Assembly: GCF_017815135.1 (NCBI RefSeq)
Contig: NZ_JAGJCF010000015.1
Coordinates: 81,022 to 145,021 of the forward strand
Direction: 5' to 3'
DNA from: Jiella mangrovi
GTDB lineage: Bacteria > Pseudomonadota > Alphaproteobacteria > Rhizobiales > Rhizobiaceae
Length of the DNA stretch: 64,000 nt
Below, piece after piece: positions 54,747 to 63,579 of this stretch (within the stretch, counting starts at the first letter, position 1; every line of letters begins with the position of its first letter). The notes beneath the pieces are model-generated. The model searched no databases and had not been told where the DNA came from. It saw nothing but the letters and a program-made list of their open reading frames with translations. A program made the position numbers and the translations under genes.

Positions 54747-55904
54747 TCAATGCTGATACGGATCCACCGCGTCCCTCAAGCCATCCCCGACGAACGAAAA
54801 CGCCAGCACCACCAGCACCACCGGCAGCATCGGCAAAAGCAGCCAGGGATAGAGCGCCACCGCCTCGATATTCTGGGCTTCCGATAAAAGCACGCCCCAG
54901 GAGGTGATCGGCGGGCGGAGGCCGAGGCCGAGGAAGGAGAGCGCGGTTTCGGCCAGGATCATCGTCGGGATCGACAGCGAGGCCGAAGCGATCAGATGGC
55001 TCATGAAGTTCGGCAACAGATGCCGGAAGATGATCCGCCGCGGGCTCGCGCCGAGCATCTCGGCGGCGGTGACGAAATCTTCCTCCCGCAGCGAGAAGAG
55101 CTTGGAGCGCACGGCGCGGGCGAGGCCCGGCCAGTCGAGGAGGGCAAGGATCAGTGTGATGCCGAAATAGACGAGCAGCGGGCTCCAGGTCAGCGGCAGG
55201 GCGGCCGACAGCGCCAGCCAGAGCGGCAGTTCGGGGATCGAGCGCAGAACTTCCGTCACCCGCTGGACGCTCGCATCCACCCAGCCGCCGAAATAGCCGG
55301 CGAGCCCGCCGATGGTGATGCCGAGGATGAAGGACAGCGTCACCCCGACGAGGCCGATGGTGAGCGAGATGCGCGCGCCATAGATGATGCGCGAGAGCAT
55401 GTCGCGGCCGAGGCGGTCGGTGCCGAGCAGGAACAGCGTGCCGCCTTCCGGCGGACAGACGAGATGGGTGTCGGCCTCGAACAGGCCCCAGAACGAATAG
55501 GCTTCGCCCTTACAGAAGAACCGGACCGGCATCGGCCTTGACGTGTCCTCCGCATAGGTCCGCTTCAGCGTCTCCATGTCGAGGGCATAGTCGAGCGGAT
55601 AGACGAAGGGTCCGACGAGGTCGCCATCGTGAAACAGATGCACCGATTGCGGCGGGGCGAAGATGAAATCCGTGTGCCGGGAGGAGAGTTCGTAAGGTGA
55701 CAGGAACTCGACGAACAGGATCGAGACATAGCTGATGGCGAGAAAGGCCAGGCTGACGACGGCGACGCGATGGCGCAGGAAGCGCCACCAGATCAGCCTT
55801 GCCTGCGAGGCCCGCGCGTAGCGCTCCGACAGGACCGAACCGGTGGCGATCGTCGCCTCGGCATCGAAGGGCTCGGTCGAGATGAAATGCGGGATCTGGC
55901 TCAC
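54747..55904 (-). CDS. Peptide-type ABC importer permease (OppC/YejE-like)
   Basis: 385-aa inner-membrane permease: N-terminal TM (VAVVSLAFLAISYVSILFVE), a long soluble loop (about 60-165, with the YejE-type FPPQSVHLFHDGDLVGPFVY-like region), then the BPD_transp_1 domain with five TMs and the EAA-type loop (AAEMLGASPRRIIFRHLLPN). The chain ends with SFVGDGLRDAVDPYQH. Start GTG 55904 overlaps the preceding permease's stop in GTGA. No ATPase gene follows; the next 480 bp hold repeats and then convergent gnd. Confidence 0.93.
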   Translation of the reverse strand: MSQIPHFISTEPFDAEATIATGSVLSERYARASQARLIWWRFLRHRVAVVSLAFLAISYVSILFVEFLSPYELSSRHTDFIFAPPQSVHLFHDGDLVGPFVYPLDYALDMETLKRTYAEDTSRPMPVRFFCKGEAYSFWGLFEADTHLVCPPEGGTLFLLGTDRLGRDMLSRIIYGARISLTIGLVGVTLSFILGITIGGLAGYFGGWVDASVQRVTEVLRSIPELPLWLALSAALPLTWSPLLVYFGITLILALLDWPGLARAVRSKLFSLREEDFVTAAEMLGASPRRIIFRHLLPNFMSHLIASASLSIPTMILAETALSFLGLGLRPPITSWGVLLSEAQNIEAVALYPWLLLPMLPVVLVVLAFSFVGDGLRDAVDPYQH

Positions 55905-56899
55905 CGTGCGCCCTTCACACCGAGGCGGATACGCGGGTCGAGAAGGGCGAGCAAAAGGTCGGATATGAACATGCCGACGACCGTCAGAAGCGCCAGGAAC
56001 ATCAGGAACGAGCCGGCGAGATACATGTCCTGGCTTCTCAGCGACGACAAAAGCATCGGACCCGTCGTCGGCAGGCTCATCACCGCGGAGATGATCACCG
56101 ATCCCGAGACGATCTGTGGCAGAATCGAGCCGAGATCGGCGATGAAGGGGTTCATCGCCATGCGCAGCGGATATTTGAACAGGATGCGGTTCTCCGACAG
56201 GCCCTTGGCCCGCGCGGTCGTCACATATTGCCGGTGGAGTTCGTCGAGGAGATTGGCGCGCAAGCGGCGGATCATGCCGGCGGTGCCCGCCGTGCCGATG
56301 ACGACCACCGGCACCCACAGATGGGCGAGCACCGAGCCGACCTTGGCCATCGACCAGGGCGCGCCGATGAATTCGGGCGCCATCAGCCCGCCGATCGACG
56401 TGCCGAACCAGACGTTTGCGAGATAAAGAAGGATCAGCGCGAGCAGGAAATTCGGCGTGGCGAGCCCGAGAAAGCCGAGGAAGGACAGGCCGTGGTCGCC
56501 CCAGCTATATTGATGGGTGGCCGAATAGATCCCGATCGGAAACGACACGAGATAGATGAAGATGACCGTCGCCGCGTTGAGCAGAAGCGTCAGCGGCATT
56601 CGCTCGCCGACGACGTCGGCGACCGGCTGGTTGTATTCGAAGGAATAGCCGAGATCGCCGTGAACCAGCCCTGTCACCCAGACGAGATATTGCTGCCACA
56701 GCGGCTTGTCGAGGCCATATTCCTCGCGCAGAAACTGGATCTTGTCGGCGGTGACCTGCTCGCCCTGCGCCTGGATCTCGGCAATGTAGCTGGTCAGGTA
56801 ATCGCCCGGCGGCAGCTGGATGATGGCGAAGACGAGCACGCTGATCGCCGCGAGCGTCAGCACCATGGTCATCAGACGGTTGCCAAGATAGCGGATCAC
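55901..56899 (-). CDS. Peptide-type ABC importer permease (OppB/YejB-like)
   Basis: 332-aa permease: N-terminal TM (NRLMTMVLTLAAISVLVFAI), ELLPPGDYLTSY-like TM1 loop (QLPPGDYLTSYIAEIQ), six TMs in all, and the EAA loop (TTARAKGLSENRILFKYPLR). SYEFNQPVADVV-like text (YSFEYNQPVADVVGERMPLT) is typical of YejB/OppB. It shares 4-bp overlaps with genes on both sides (ATGA upstream at 56896-56899, GTGA downstream), so the three genes form one transcript. Confidence 0.93.
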   Translation of the reverse strand: MIRYLGNRLMTMVLTLAAISVLVFAIIQLPPGDYLTSYIAEIQAQGEQVTADKIQFLREEYGLDKPLWQQYLVWVTGLVHGDLGYSFEYNQPVADVVGERMPLTLLLNAATVIFIYLVSFPIGIYSATHQYSWGDHGLSFLGFLGLATPNFLLALILLYLANVWFGTSIGGLMAPEFIGAPWSMAKVGSVLAHLWVPVVVIGTAGTAGMIRRLRANLLDELHRQYVTTARAKGLSENRILFKYPLRMAMNPFIADLGSILPQIVSGSVIISAVMSLPTTGPMLLSSLRSQDMYLAGSFLMFLALLTVVGMFISDLLLALLDPRIRLGVKGAR

Positions 56900-58896
56900 C
56901 GGCGCTTATCCGCCGTGTCGATCGCGGGGCAGGCGAAGTAGAAGCTGTCGGGGTTGTAGATGCCGAAAAAGGCGCCGGGATCGTAGTTGTAGACGCCTTT
57001 CTCCGGCACATTCTCGAGCTTGTTCGAGACGACGACGATCTGGTCGACGCTTGAAACGATGCCGATGGTGAAGACCTGATCGGCGAAGATCCTCAGCGCC
57101 TCGCGCCATATACGGGTCTTTTCGTCGGTGTCGAGGGTCGCCTTCCAGGCGTCGCGCAAGGCGATCAGCCGTCTGAGCGGGGCAAGGTCCTGTGTCTCCT
57201 CCAGCTTCTCGCCGCCGGTGCCGTGGGTCTCGACCCACATGCCGTAGCCCGGCCATTCCAGCTGCTCGGCCGTCGAGGGCACGATCTCGCCCGGGTCGGT
57301 ATCCGGCGTGGCAAGGCCGTTGTCGAGCCCGGTCCACACCGAGATCAGGGTGGCGCCGGACTTGACCCGGTTGCGGAAGATTTCGCGCTGGCTCTCGCGG
57401 ATCAGAAGATCGATGCCGATCTTGCGCCAGTCGTCGCGCACCAGCTGGAGGACGTCCGACTGCTCGCGGCTCTCGCCGGCGGTCTCGACGACGATGCGCA
57501 TTTCACGGCCGTCGGGCAGAAGTCTCAGACCGCCCGGCGTGCTGCGTTTCAGCCCGAGCGCGTCGAGCATCTCGTTGGCGCGGTCCGGCTCGTAGGTCGA
57601 CCACATCGAGCGGAGCTTGGGATCGAAGAAGGGCGAGCCGGGCAGGACCGTGTTGCCGCCCGGTTCGGCGAGGCCGTAGAAGATCGCCTGGTTGATGTCC
57701 TTGCGGTTGATCGCCAGCGACAGTGCCCGCCTGAAATCGGCGGTCTGCAGGAGCTTGCGCCAGACCGGATCCTTGGCGTTGAGGTTCGGAAACAGCGCCA
57801 CATGGGCGCCCTTGCCGGATTTCCAGCGGCGGACCTCGTAGTTCGAGCGTTTCTCGCCGCGTTTGAGGAACGGATAGTTGGCAAAGGACAGATAGGCGGC
57901 CTGAAGATCGGATTCGCCATTGGCGACCTTGGCGGGGATCAGCCCGGAATTGGCGATGGTCAGCGCCACCTCGTCGATATAGGGGAGCTGACGACCTTCC
58001 TGATCGACCCGGAAGAAATAGGGGTTGCGGGCAAAGATCAGCCGCTCGGCGGGCGGCTTGGTCACCAGCATCCAGGGCTGCAGCGTCGGCATGTCGGGAT
58101 TGTCGTTGCGCTGGGCCCGGTCCTTCTTGAAATGCAGGGCGACCCAGTTGCGCTGGCCAGATTTCTCGACCTTCGCCTCGACCTTCTTGGGGTCGGTGTA
58201 GTTCGGATTGAATTTCTTCAGATAATGAGCGGGCCTAAAGATATCGAAGGGCGTTGCGGCCGCCAGCGCAGCGAGGAAGCCCGGATTGGGCTTGGCCCAG
58301 GCGTAGCGCACGGTGTATTCGTTGGGGAAGGTCACCACCGGCTCTTCGCCGTCAGCCAGAAGTTCCGGGGGAATGCCGAATTTGGCGATCTTCGGATTTT
58401 TCGCCATGTCTTCCCAGAAATAGCGAAAGTCTTCGGCGGTGAACGGCACGCCGTCCGACCATTTCATCCCCGGCCTGAGATGGAAGGTGAAGATCCGACC
58501 TTGCTCGACCTCGTAGCTTTCGAGGATGTCCGGCACGATCTTGTAGCTCGTGTCGTAGCCGACGAGGCGGGCATAGCCGAAGACCGGCATGATGCGCGTG
58601 TCCTTGGCGCTGCCGGCGAGCATGTTCAAAGTGCCGCCCAGCTCGTCGGCGGGGCAGGCGCTGTCGACGGGAAGGACACGGGGCACGTTCGGCAGTCGCT
58701 CGGAGATCGGCGGCAGCTCGCCCTTGGCGACGGCGGCGGCCAGCGACGTCGGCTCCGGCACGTCCTGCGCCGAGGCCTCAGAGGACAAGACGCCGAGAAG
58801 ACCTGCAATGAGACAGAGCGCTGCCACGACCATGGCGCGAGCATCAAAGTGCGAGGCGCCTTGCTCTTGCGCGCTCACTCCCTGCTCATGCCGCAT
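56896..58896 (-). CDS. Peptide-type ABC importer solute-binding protein
   Basis: 666-aa SBP_bac_5 family periplasmic binding protein, longer than E. coli DppA/OppA (about 540) and close to YejA (about 600). The signal sequence is late: about 20 polar residues, then MVVAALCLIAGLLGVLSSEA and cleavage near ASA-QDV. Mature features: YETYRVVPDILESYEV-type ligand pocket text (YDTSYKIVPDILESYEVEQG), FHLRPGMKWSDGVPFTAEDF and AINRKDINQAIFYGLAEPGG. GGGAG precedes the ATG at 58896. It is the first gene of the operon; substrate probably an oligopeptide or related molecule. Confidence 0.92.
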   Translation of the reverse strand: MRHEQGVSAQEQGASHFDARAMVVAALCLIAGLLGVLSSEASAQDVPEPTSLAAAVAKGELPPISERLPNVPRVLPVDSACPADELGGTLNMLAGSAKDTRIMPVFGYARLVGYDTSYKIVPDILESYEVEQGRIFTFHLRPGMKWSDGVPFTAEDFRYFWEDMAKNPKIAKFGIPPELLADGEEPVVTFPNEYTVRYAWAKPNPGFLAALAAATPFDIFRPAHYLKKFNPNYTDPKKVEAKVEKSGQRNWVALHFKKDRAQRNDNPDMPTLQPWMLVTKPPAERLIFARNPYFFRVDQEGRQLPYIDEVALTIANSGLIPAKVANGESDLQAAYLSFANYPFLKRGEKRSNYEVRRWKSGKGAHVALFPNLNAKDPVWRKLLQTADFRRALSLAINRKDINQAIFYGLAEPGGNTVLPGSPFFDPKLRSMWSTYEPDRANEMLDALGLKRSTPGGLRLLPDGREMRIVVETAGESREQSDVLQLVRDDWRKIGIDLLIRESQREIFRNRVKSGATLISVWTGLDNGLATPDTDPGEIVPSTAEQLEWPGYGMWVETHGTGGEKLEETQDLAPLRRLIALRDAWKATLDTDEKTRIWREALRIFADQVFTIGIVSSVDQIVVVSNKLENVPEKGVYNYDPGAFFGIYNPDSFYFACPAIDTADKRR

Positions 58897-59154
58897 TGCC
58901 GGCTCCCTTTCCCCAGAATTGCCGCCAGTAAGCTGCGAGGTTGACGCTTTGTCAATGATAGCAGTGGCCGCATGGCGCGGGTTGCGCCCAACCCCGCCTT
59001 CGACGATGACATCGCTTCTCGTCATCTGCGCCAAAGGCGGGCCGCTGGAATAGCTTGGCGTCAAGGCCCGTCGAGAGTGTGACGCCCGTCCTTGCCGGCT
59101 CGGCTTCGCTCGCATAATCCCGGCGTCATGCCCATCTGAAGGGGCGCCGAGTGT

Positions 59155-60402
59155 ATGGAAGACGGGACGGGCATGATGGAGCGGCGGGTCGCAATTCTGG
59201 TCAAGGGCTATCCGCGCCTGTCGGAGACCTTCATCGCCCAGGAGATCGCCGGCTTAGAGGATCGCGGGCTGGATCAGCTGATCGTTTCGCTGCGCCAGCC
59301 GGGCGAGACCAAGGTGCATCCCGTCCATCGCAGGATCACCGCGCCGGTGCTCTATCTGCCGGAATATCTGAAGGACGATCCGGCGCGGGTGAAGCGCGGC
59401 CGCGACTTCGCCGAGCGCCAGCCGGGTTTTGCCGAGGCCGAGCGGATCTTTCAGGCGGATCTGAAGCGTGACCACACCGCCAATCGCTACCGCCGCTTCG
59501 GCCAGGCCTGCGTGCTTGCCGCCGAACTTCCCGCGGATGTCGGCTGGCTGCACACCCATTACCTGCACACGCCGGCCTCCGTCGCGCGCTATGCGGCGAC
59601 GATCCTCGGCCTCGGCTGGTCGTTCTCCGCCCATGCCAAGGACATCTGGACGTCGGAGGCCTGGGAGCTCGCCGAGAAGCTCGATTCGTCGGCCTTCGGG
59701 GTGACCTGCACGGCGACCAATCTCGATTATCTGCAGTCGCTGGCCAGGCAGCCGAAAAAGGTCGAGCTCGTCTATCACGGCCTCGATCTCTCCGGCATCA
59801 CGCCGCCGAAGCGCGAGCCCTATGACGGCGACCGGCCCTATCGCATCGTTTCGGTCGGCCGGGCGGTCGAGAAGAAGGGCTATGGCGATCTCATCCGGGC
59901 GCTCGCCCGGCTGAAGGATCGCGACTGGCATTTCGACCATGTCGGCGGCGGCGCCTTGGCGAAAAAGCTGAAAGACCAGACCGCGAAGGCCGGCATCGCC
60001 GATCGCATCACCTGGCACGGCAGCCGCGAGCGCCGCGACGTCTTCGCGCTTCTGGAAAAGGCCGATCTCTTCGTCCTCCCGTCGCGCATCGCCAGATCCG
60101 GCGACCGGGACGGGCTGCCCAACGTCTTGATGGAGGCGCAGGCGCACCGTCTGCCGGTGATCTCGACGCATGTCTCGGCCATCCCCGAACTCGTCACCGA
60201 CGGCGAGACGGGCCTCCTCGTTAAGGAGCGCGACCCCAAGGCTCTGGCGGAAGCGATCGCGAGGTTGATGGACGACCCGGCGCTGGCGATGCGCCTTGCC
60301 GAGGCGGGCGAGAGGCGGGTGCGGGAAAAATTCTCGCCCGAACCCGGGCTCGACCGGGTGGCGGCGCTGCTCGGCGATGCGCTGCGGGCGAAGGCGGCAT
60401 GA
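59155..60402 (+). CDS. Glycosyltransferase family 4
   Basis: 415-aa GT-B glycosyltransferase using a nucleotide sugar, cytoplasmic. The N-terminal domain starts RRVAILVKGYPRLSETFIAQ; the C-terminal GT4 domain has YRIVSVGRAVEKKGYGDLIR, and the E-x7-E region is DRDGLPNVLMEAQAHRLPVI, followed by GETGLLVKERDP. It could build an exopolysaccharide or glycolipid. The start may be ATG 59155 (GAAGGGG upstream) or ATG 59173. Its stop overlaps the deacetylase start by 4 bp. Confidence 0.88.
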   Translation: MEDGTGMMERRVAILVKGYPRLSETFIAQEIAGLEDRGLDQLIVSLRQPGETKVHPVHRRITAPVLYLPEYLKDDPARVKRGRDFAERQPGFAEAERIFQADLKRDHTANRYRRFGQACVLAAELPADVGWLHTHYLHTPASVARYAATILGLGWSFSAHAKDIWTSEAWELAEKLDSSAFGVTCTATNLDYLQSLARQPKKVELVYHGLDLSGITPPKREPYDGDRPYRIVSVGRAVEKKGYGDLIRALARLKDRDWHFDHVGGGALAKKLKDQTAKAGIADRITWHGSRERRDVFALLEKADLFVLPSRIARSGDRDGLPNVLMEAQAHRLPVISTHVSAIPELVTDGETGLLVKERDPKALAEAIARLMDDPALAMRLAEAGERRVREKFSPEPGLDRVAALLGDALRAKAA

Positions 60403-61148
60403 GCGCGAGGCCAACAGCGACCATCGCCGATTTGCCGCTGTCGTCGGCCGCGCTCGATCGGCTGTCCGACGCGGGCCGACGCGTGGCGTTCTGGTGGCGC
60501 GACGACGACGCGCGCCGGCCGACGCCCGAACTGGAGCGCCTGCTCGCGCTGGCGAAAGATCATGACGTTCCGCTCGCGCTTGCCGTCATCCCGGAAGGCG
60601 CCGAACCGGCTCTCGCCGAACGACTGTCGCGCGAACCCCACGTTTCGGTGCTTCTCCACGGCTTTTCCCACGCCAACCATGCGCCGGAGGGCGAAAAACG
60701 CGCCGAATTCGGCGACCATCGGCCAGCAGAGGCGATGGCGGGTGAGATCACGGCCGGAAAGAGCAAGCTGGAAGGCCTCTTCGGGAACAGCTTTCATCCC
60801 GTCTTCGTGCCGCCATGGAACCGCATCGGCCCGAGCGCCCGGACGCTGTTGCCGCACCTCGGCCTGCCGATCGTTTCCACCTACGGCCCGGCGAAGGCGC
60901 GCGGCGAGGGGATGCCGGCCGAGCACAATACGCATCTCGACATCATGGACTGGCGGGCGATGCGCGGTCTTGCCATCGACGAGGCCGATCGCCTTCTCGC
61001 CGCTCAGATCGACGAAAATCGCGCCGGCGAAACCATCGGGATTCTGACCCACCATCTCCAGCATGACGAGGCGGCGTGGGCCCTTGCGAACCGGCTTCTC
61101 GGCCTCCTTGCGGCACATCCGGCGGCCGGGTGGAAAGCCGCGCTTTGA
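60399..61148 (+). CDS. Polysaccharide deacetylase-family protein
   Basis: 249-aa NodB-homology domain protein without signal peptide. Seen: FWWRDDDARRPTPELERLL (Asp35-37, catalytic base and metal ligand), LLHGFSHANHAPEG (His87 and His91, the H-x3-H metal motif), FVPPWNRIGPSARTLLPHLG (PPW motif) and IGILTHHLQHD (catalytic acid His). It removes acetyl groups from an N-acetylated sugar, perhaps of a lipid-linked or nucleotide precursor since it is cytoplasmic. ATGA overlap with the GT4 gene; the epimerase gene starts 30 bp on. Confidence 0.88.
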   Translation: MSARPTATIADLPLSSAALDRLSDAGRRVAFWWRDDDARRPTPELERLLALAKDHDVPLALAVIPEGAEPALAERLSREPHVSVLLHGFSHANHAPEGEKRAEFGDHRPAEAMAGEITAGKSKLEGLFGNSFHPVFVPPWNRIGPSARTLLPHLGLPIVSTYGPAKARGEGMPAEHNTHLDIMDWRAMRGLAIDEADRLLAAQIDENRAGETIGILTHHLQHDEAAWALANRLLGLLAAHPAAGWKAAL

Positions 61149-61178
61149 TTCCGTTCGCGAAGCGATTATGACGCGCCG

Positions 61179-62213
61179 ATGTCTCAGCGTGTTTTTCTCA
61201 CCGGCGCGGCCGGTTTCATCGGTTTTCACACCGCCAAGAAGCTGCTCGCCCGCGGCGATGCCGTCGTCGGTTTCGACAGCGTCAACGATTACTACGACCC
61301 GCGGCTGAAGCGCGGCCGGCTGGCCGAGCTTTCCCGGCTGGCCGAGACGACCGGCTGCGACTTCACCTTCGTCGAGGCCGATCTCGCCGAGAGGGCGGCA
61401 CTTGACCGGGTGTTCGCGACGGGCGCCTTCGACCGGGTGATCCATCTCGCGGCGCAGGCGGGCGTGCGCTATTCGCTGGAAAATCCCGAAAGCTACGTGT
61501 CGAGCAATCTCGTCGGCTTTGCCAACATGCTCGAGGTCTGCCGCCACGCGCATGTGCCGCATCTGACCTTCGCCTCGTCGTCGAGCGTCTATGGCGCCAA
61601 CCGCAAGGTACCGTTCTCCGAGCATGACGGCGTCGACCATCCGATCCAGCTCTATGCCGCGACCAAGCGCTCCAACGAGCTGATGGCGCATGCCTACAGC
61701 CATCTCTTTTCGCTGCCGGTGACGGGCCTGCGCTTCTTCACCGTCTACGGGCCCTGGGGGCGGCCCGACATGGCCTATTACTCCTTTGCCGAGAAAATCA
61801 TGGCCGGCCGGCCGATCGCCTTGTTCAACAACGGCCGCCACAGCCGCGACTTCACCTTCATCGACGACATCGTCGAGGGCGTCGTCAGGGCGAGCGATCG
61901 CATCGCGCCGCCGAGCCCCTCCTTCGATCCGGCAAGGCCGGATCCGGCGACGAGCAGTGCGCCGTTCCGGATCTTCAACATCGGCAATGGCCGGCCGGTC
62001 GAGCTGAAGCACTATGTCGAAGTTCTGGAGAAGGCGCTCGGCAAGCGTGCGATCATCGAACTGAAGCCGATGCAGGTGGGCGACATCGAGGACACCCTCG
62101 CCGATGTCGCGGAGATCGAGACCGCGCTCGACTATCGCCCCACCACGACCGTGGAAGACGGCATCGCCGCCTTCGTCGACTGGTATCTCGCCTATCGCCG
62201 AAAGACCGGCTGA
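61179..62213 (+). CDS. NAD-dependent epimerase (UDP-glucuronate 4-epimerase-like)
   Basis: 344-aa short-chain dehydrogenase of the extended class. NAD motif [17 protein letters not shown] (7-23), catalytic Y159-x3-K163 ([13 protein letters not shown]), [14 protein letters not shown] and PETYVSSN-type SDR text ([14 protein letters not shown]). [17 protein letters not shown] and the C-terminal [20 protein letters not shown] are the marks of LpsL/UDP-GlcA 4-epimerase, which supplies UDP-galacturonic acid. Third gene of the GT4-deacetylase-epimerase operon. Confidence 0.9.
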   Translation: MSQRVFLTGAAGFIGFHTAKKLLARGDAVVGFDSVNDYYDPRLKRGRLAELSRLAETTGCDFTFVEADLAERAALDRVFATGAFDRVIHLAAQAGVRYSLENPESYVSSNLVGFANMLEVCRHAHVPHLTFASSSSVYGANRKVPFSEHDGVDHPIQLYAATKRSNELMAHAYSHLFSLPVTGLRFFTVYGPWGRPDMAYYSFAEKIMAGRPIALFNNGRHSRDFTFIDDIVEGVVRASDRIAPPSPSFDPARPDPATSSAPFRIFNIGNGRPVELKHYVEVLEKALGKRAIIELKPMQVGDIEDTLADVAEIETALDYRPTTTVEDGIAAFVDWYLAYRRKTG

Positions 62214-62363
62214 AGCGCATTCGACTTTCGAACCTACCCTTCGCGAGACAGCGCGCCCGGCTTGATACCTGGCATCGCGTGTCGGCGGAGGGTCGCTGCG
62301 AGGGAACGGTCTGCCGGCGTTCGGACTTTCTCTCCAGACAGAAAATTCAAAGGGAGACCCCCC

Positions 62364-62537
62364 ATGTCCGACACGAAAAAACGCCCGCCGGAAGACCTTG
62401 ATCAGCCGGATCTCGTCGGCAATGCCGTCGAGCGGACCGACAACGGCTTCGAAGGCAAGAAGGACGGCGAACGGCTGATCGGGCGCGATATCCCGATCGA
62501 GGAGCAGGACGCCGAAGAAGAAGAAAAGCTGCCCTGA
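62364..62537 (+). CDS. Small acidic hypothetical protein
   Basis: 57-aa hydrophilic, highly charged protein (DLDQPDLVGNAVERTDNGFE and an Asp/Glu-rich tail EEQDAEEEEKLP). No known domain, signal or membrane segment; probably intrinsically disordered. AGGGAG lies 7 bp before the ATG. It follows the epimerase gene by 150 bp and precedes the structured leader of the RbsD/FucU gene. Confidence 0.65.
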   Translation: MSDTKKRPPEDLDQPDLVGNAVERTDNGFEGKKDGERLIGRDIPIEEQDAEEEEKLP

Positions 62538-62617
62538 CCGATGCCGGGCCGGCGCGGCTCGATGAGCATCTCCAGCGCGCGAAGCGAAGAATCATGGCGG
62601 GCGCTGCGAACATACCG

Positions 62618-62750
62618 GCTTGCACGCGCAAGCAAGGCGGAGCATCGACTGGGCCTTCCGTCAAGGCCCCTCCGGCAAGCGCTGGCTGCAACGGCTTGCC
62701 GGCAGCTGCTGGCAGGCAGGCCGCTTTCCGTCATAAACGAAAAAGCGGCC
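62618..62750 (+). ncRNA. Hairpin-rich leader or small RNA upstream of the RbsD/FucU gene
   Basis: Four perfect inverted repeats in 133 bp: GCTTGC-ACGC-GCAAGC (62618-62633), GGGCCTT/AAGGCCC (62651-62669), CCGGCAAGC/GCTTGCCGG (62672-62702) and GGCCGCTTT/AAAGCGGCC (62719-62750). They lie in the 248-bp gap before the RbsD/FucU ATG. No U-tract follows the last stem, so it is not a simple terminator. The arrangement suits a 5' leader with regulatory structure or a small RNA. Confidence 0.4.
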
Positions 62751-62785
62751 GACAAGCGCCGCCACCATCCGGGAGATCTCGATCC

Positions 62786-63244
62786 ATGCTGAAGACAATT
62801 TCGCCCCTCATCACCCCCGAGCTCCTGCAGATCCTTGCGGCGATGGGACATGGCGACGAACTCGTCCTGGCGGATCGCAACTTCCCCGCAGCTTCCGTGG
62901 CGGCCGAGACCGTGACAGGCGTTCTCGTTCAGATGACCGGGGTCGGCACGACCGAGGCCGCCGAGGCGATCCTGTCGCTGATGCCGCTCGACACCTTCGT
63001 CGATGCTCCGGTCCGCCACATGGCGCCCGAGGGCGAGCCGGAGGCCGAATTTGCGGTCCATCGCGACATGCAGGCGATCGTCGATGCCGCCGAGGGGCGC
63101 GAGGTGGCGATCGAGGCGGTCGAGCGTTTCGATTTCTACGACGAGGCGAAGACCGCCTATGCGGTGGTGCGGACCGGCGAGACCCGGCCTTATGGCTGCT
63201 TCATCTTCAAGAAGGGCGTGATCGCCGATCCTGCCGCCGAATGA
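62786..63244 (+). CDS. RbsD/FucU-family sugar mutarotase
   Basis: 152-aa protein of the RbsD/FucU family, which interconverts sugar anomers or pyran/furan forms (ribose, fucose). The N-terminal LLQILAAMGHGDELVLADRN has the family His22 and Asp30, and RPYGCFIFKKGVIAD is the conserved C-terminal end; the FucU-like length and the PAASV after RNF favour FucU. Target sugar unknown; no fucose or ribose transporter gene lies nearby. GGGAG lies 10 bp before the ATG. Confidence 0.88.
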   Translation: MLKTISPLITPELLQILAAMGHGDELVLADRNFPAASVAAETVTGVLVQMTGVGTTEAAEAILSLMPLDTFVDAPVRHMAPEGEPEAEFAVHRDMQAIVDAAEGREVAIEAVERFDFYDEAKTAYAVVRTGETRPYGCFIFKKGVIADPAAE

Positions 63245-63449
63245 TCCGCGGCGCGGCGCGGGACGCGTGCGCCTGTGCAACGAGAAATCATCTTCGCCGG
63301 GGCTGCGACGGTGGCGTTCGTACTCGCTGGAAACGAAAATTCCCCCACGGGCGAGAGCGTTGCGACTTGACGCTGCGTCCTTGTCGCAGGGGCAGATATG
63401 ACGCCAAATAGGTGCAGTGCAGCATAGTTTGGCAACCCTGGATTATGAA

Positions 63450-63508
63450 TTGACGTCCTGCATAGTACACAGTCTTTACGAAGTGGGACGTATGGCATAT
63501 TGCTATGC
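63450..63508 (+). promoter_or_regulatory. Possible sqdB promoter and inverted repeat
   Basis: TTGACG (63450-63455) and TCTTTA (63473-63478) are spaced by 17 bp; GCATA-TTGC-TATGC (63495-63508) is a perfect inverted repeat downstream. The 335-bp gap 63245-63579 is clearly A/T-richer than the genes around it. No PhoB box (two CTGTCAT-like halves 4 bp apart) was recognised, although sulfolipid genes are phosphate-regulated in related bacteria. Confidence 0.25.
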
Positions 63509-63579
63509 AGCATGGGTGGCGGGCTTCAAGCGACAGCGGCAGCATAACCCGATGACATCGACACGAATGTGAGAACAAA

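Noticed and set aside
59880..62012. 710-codon open frame antisense to the GT4, deacetylase and epimerase genes
   Set aside because: Arg/Gly-rich, low-complexity product without domains, opposite three well-supported genes.
63245..63579. Pho box for sqdB
   Set aside because: Expected from related bacteria, but no pair of CTGTCAT-like halves at the right spacing could be found by eye.
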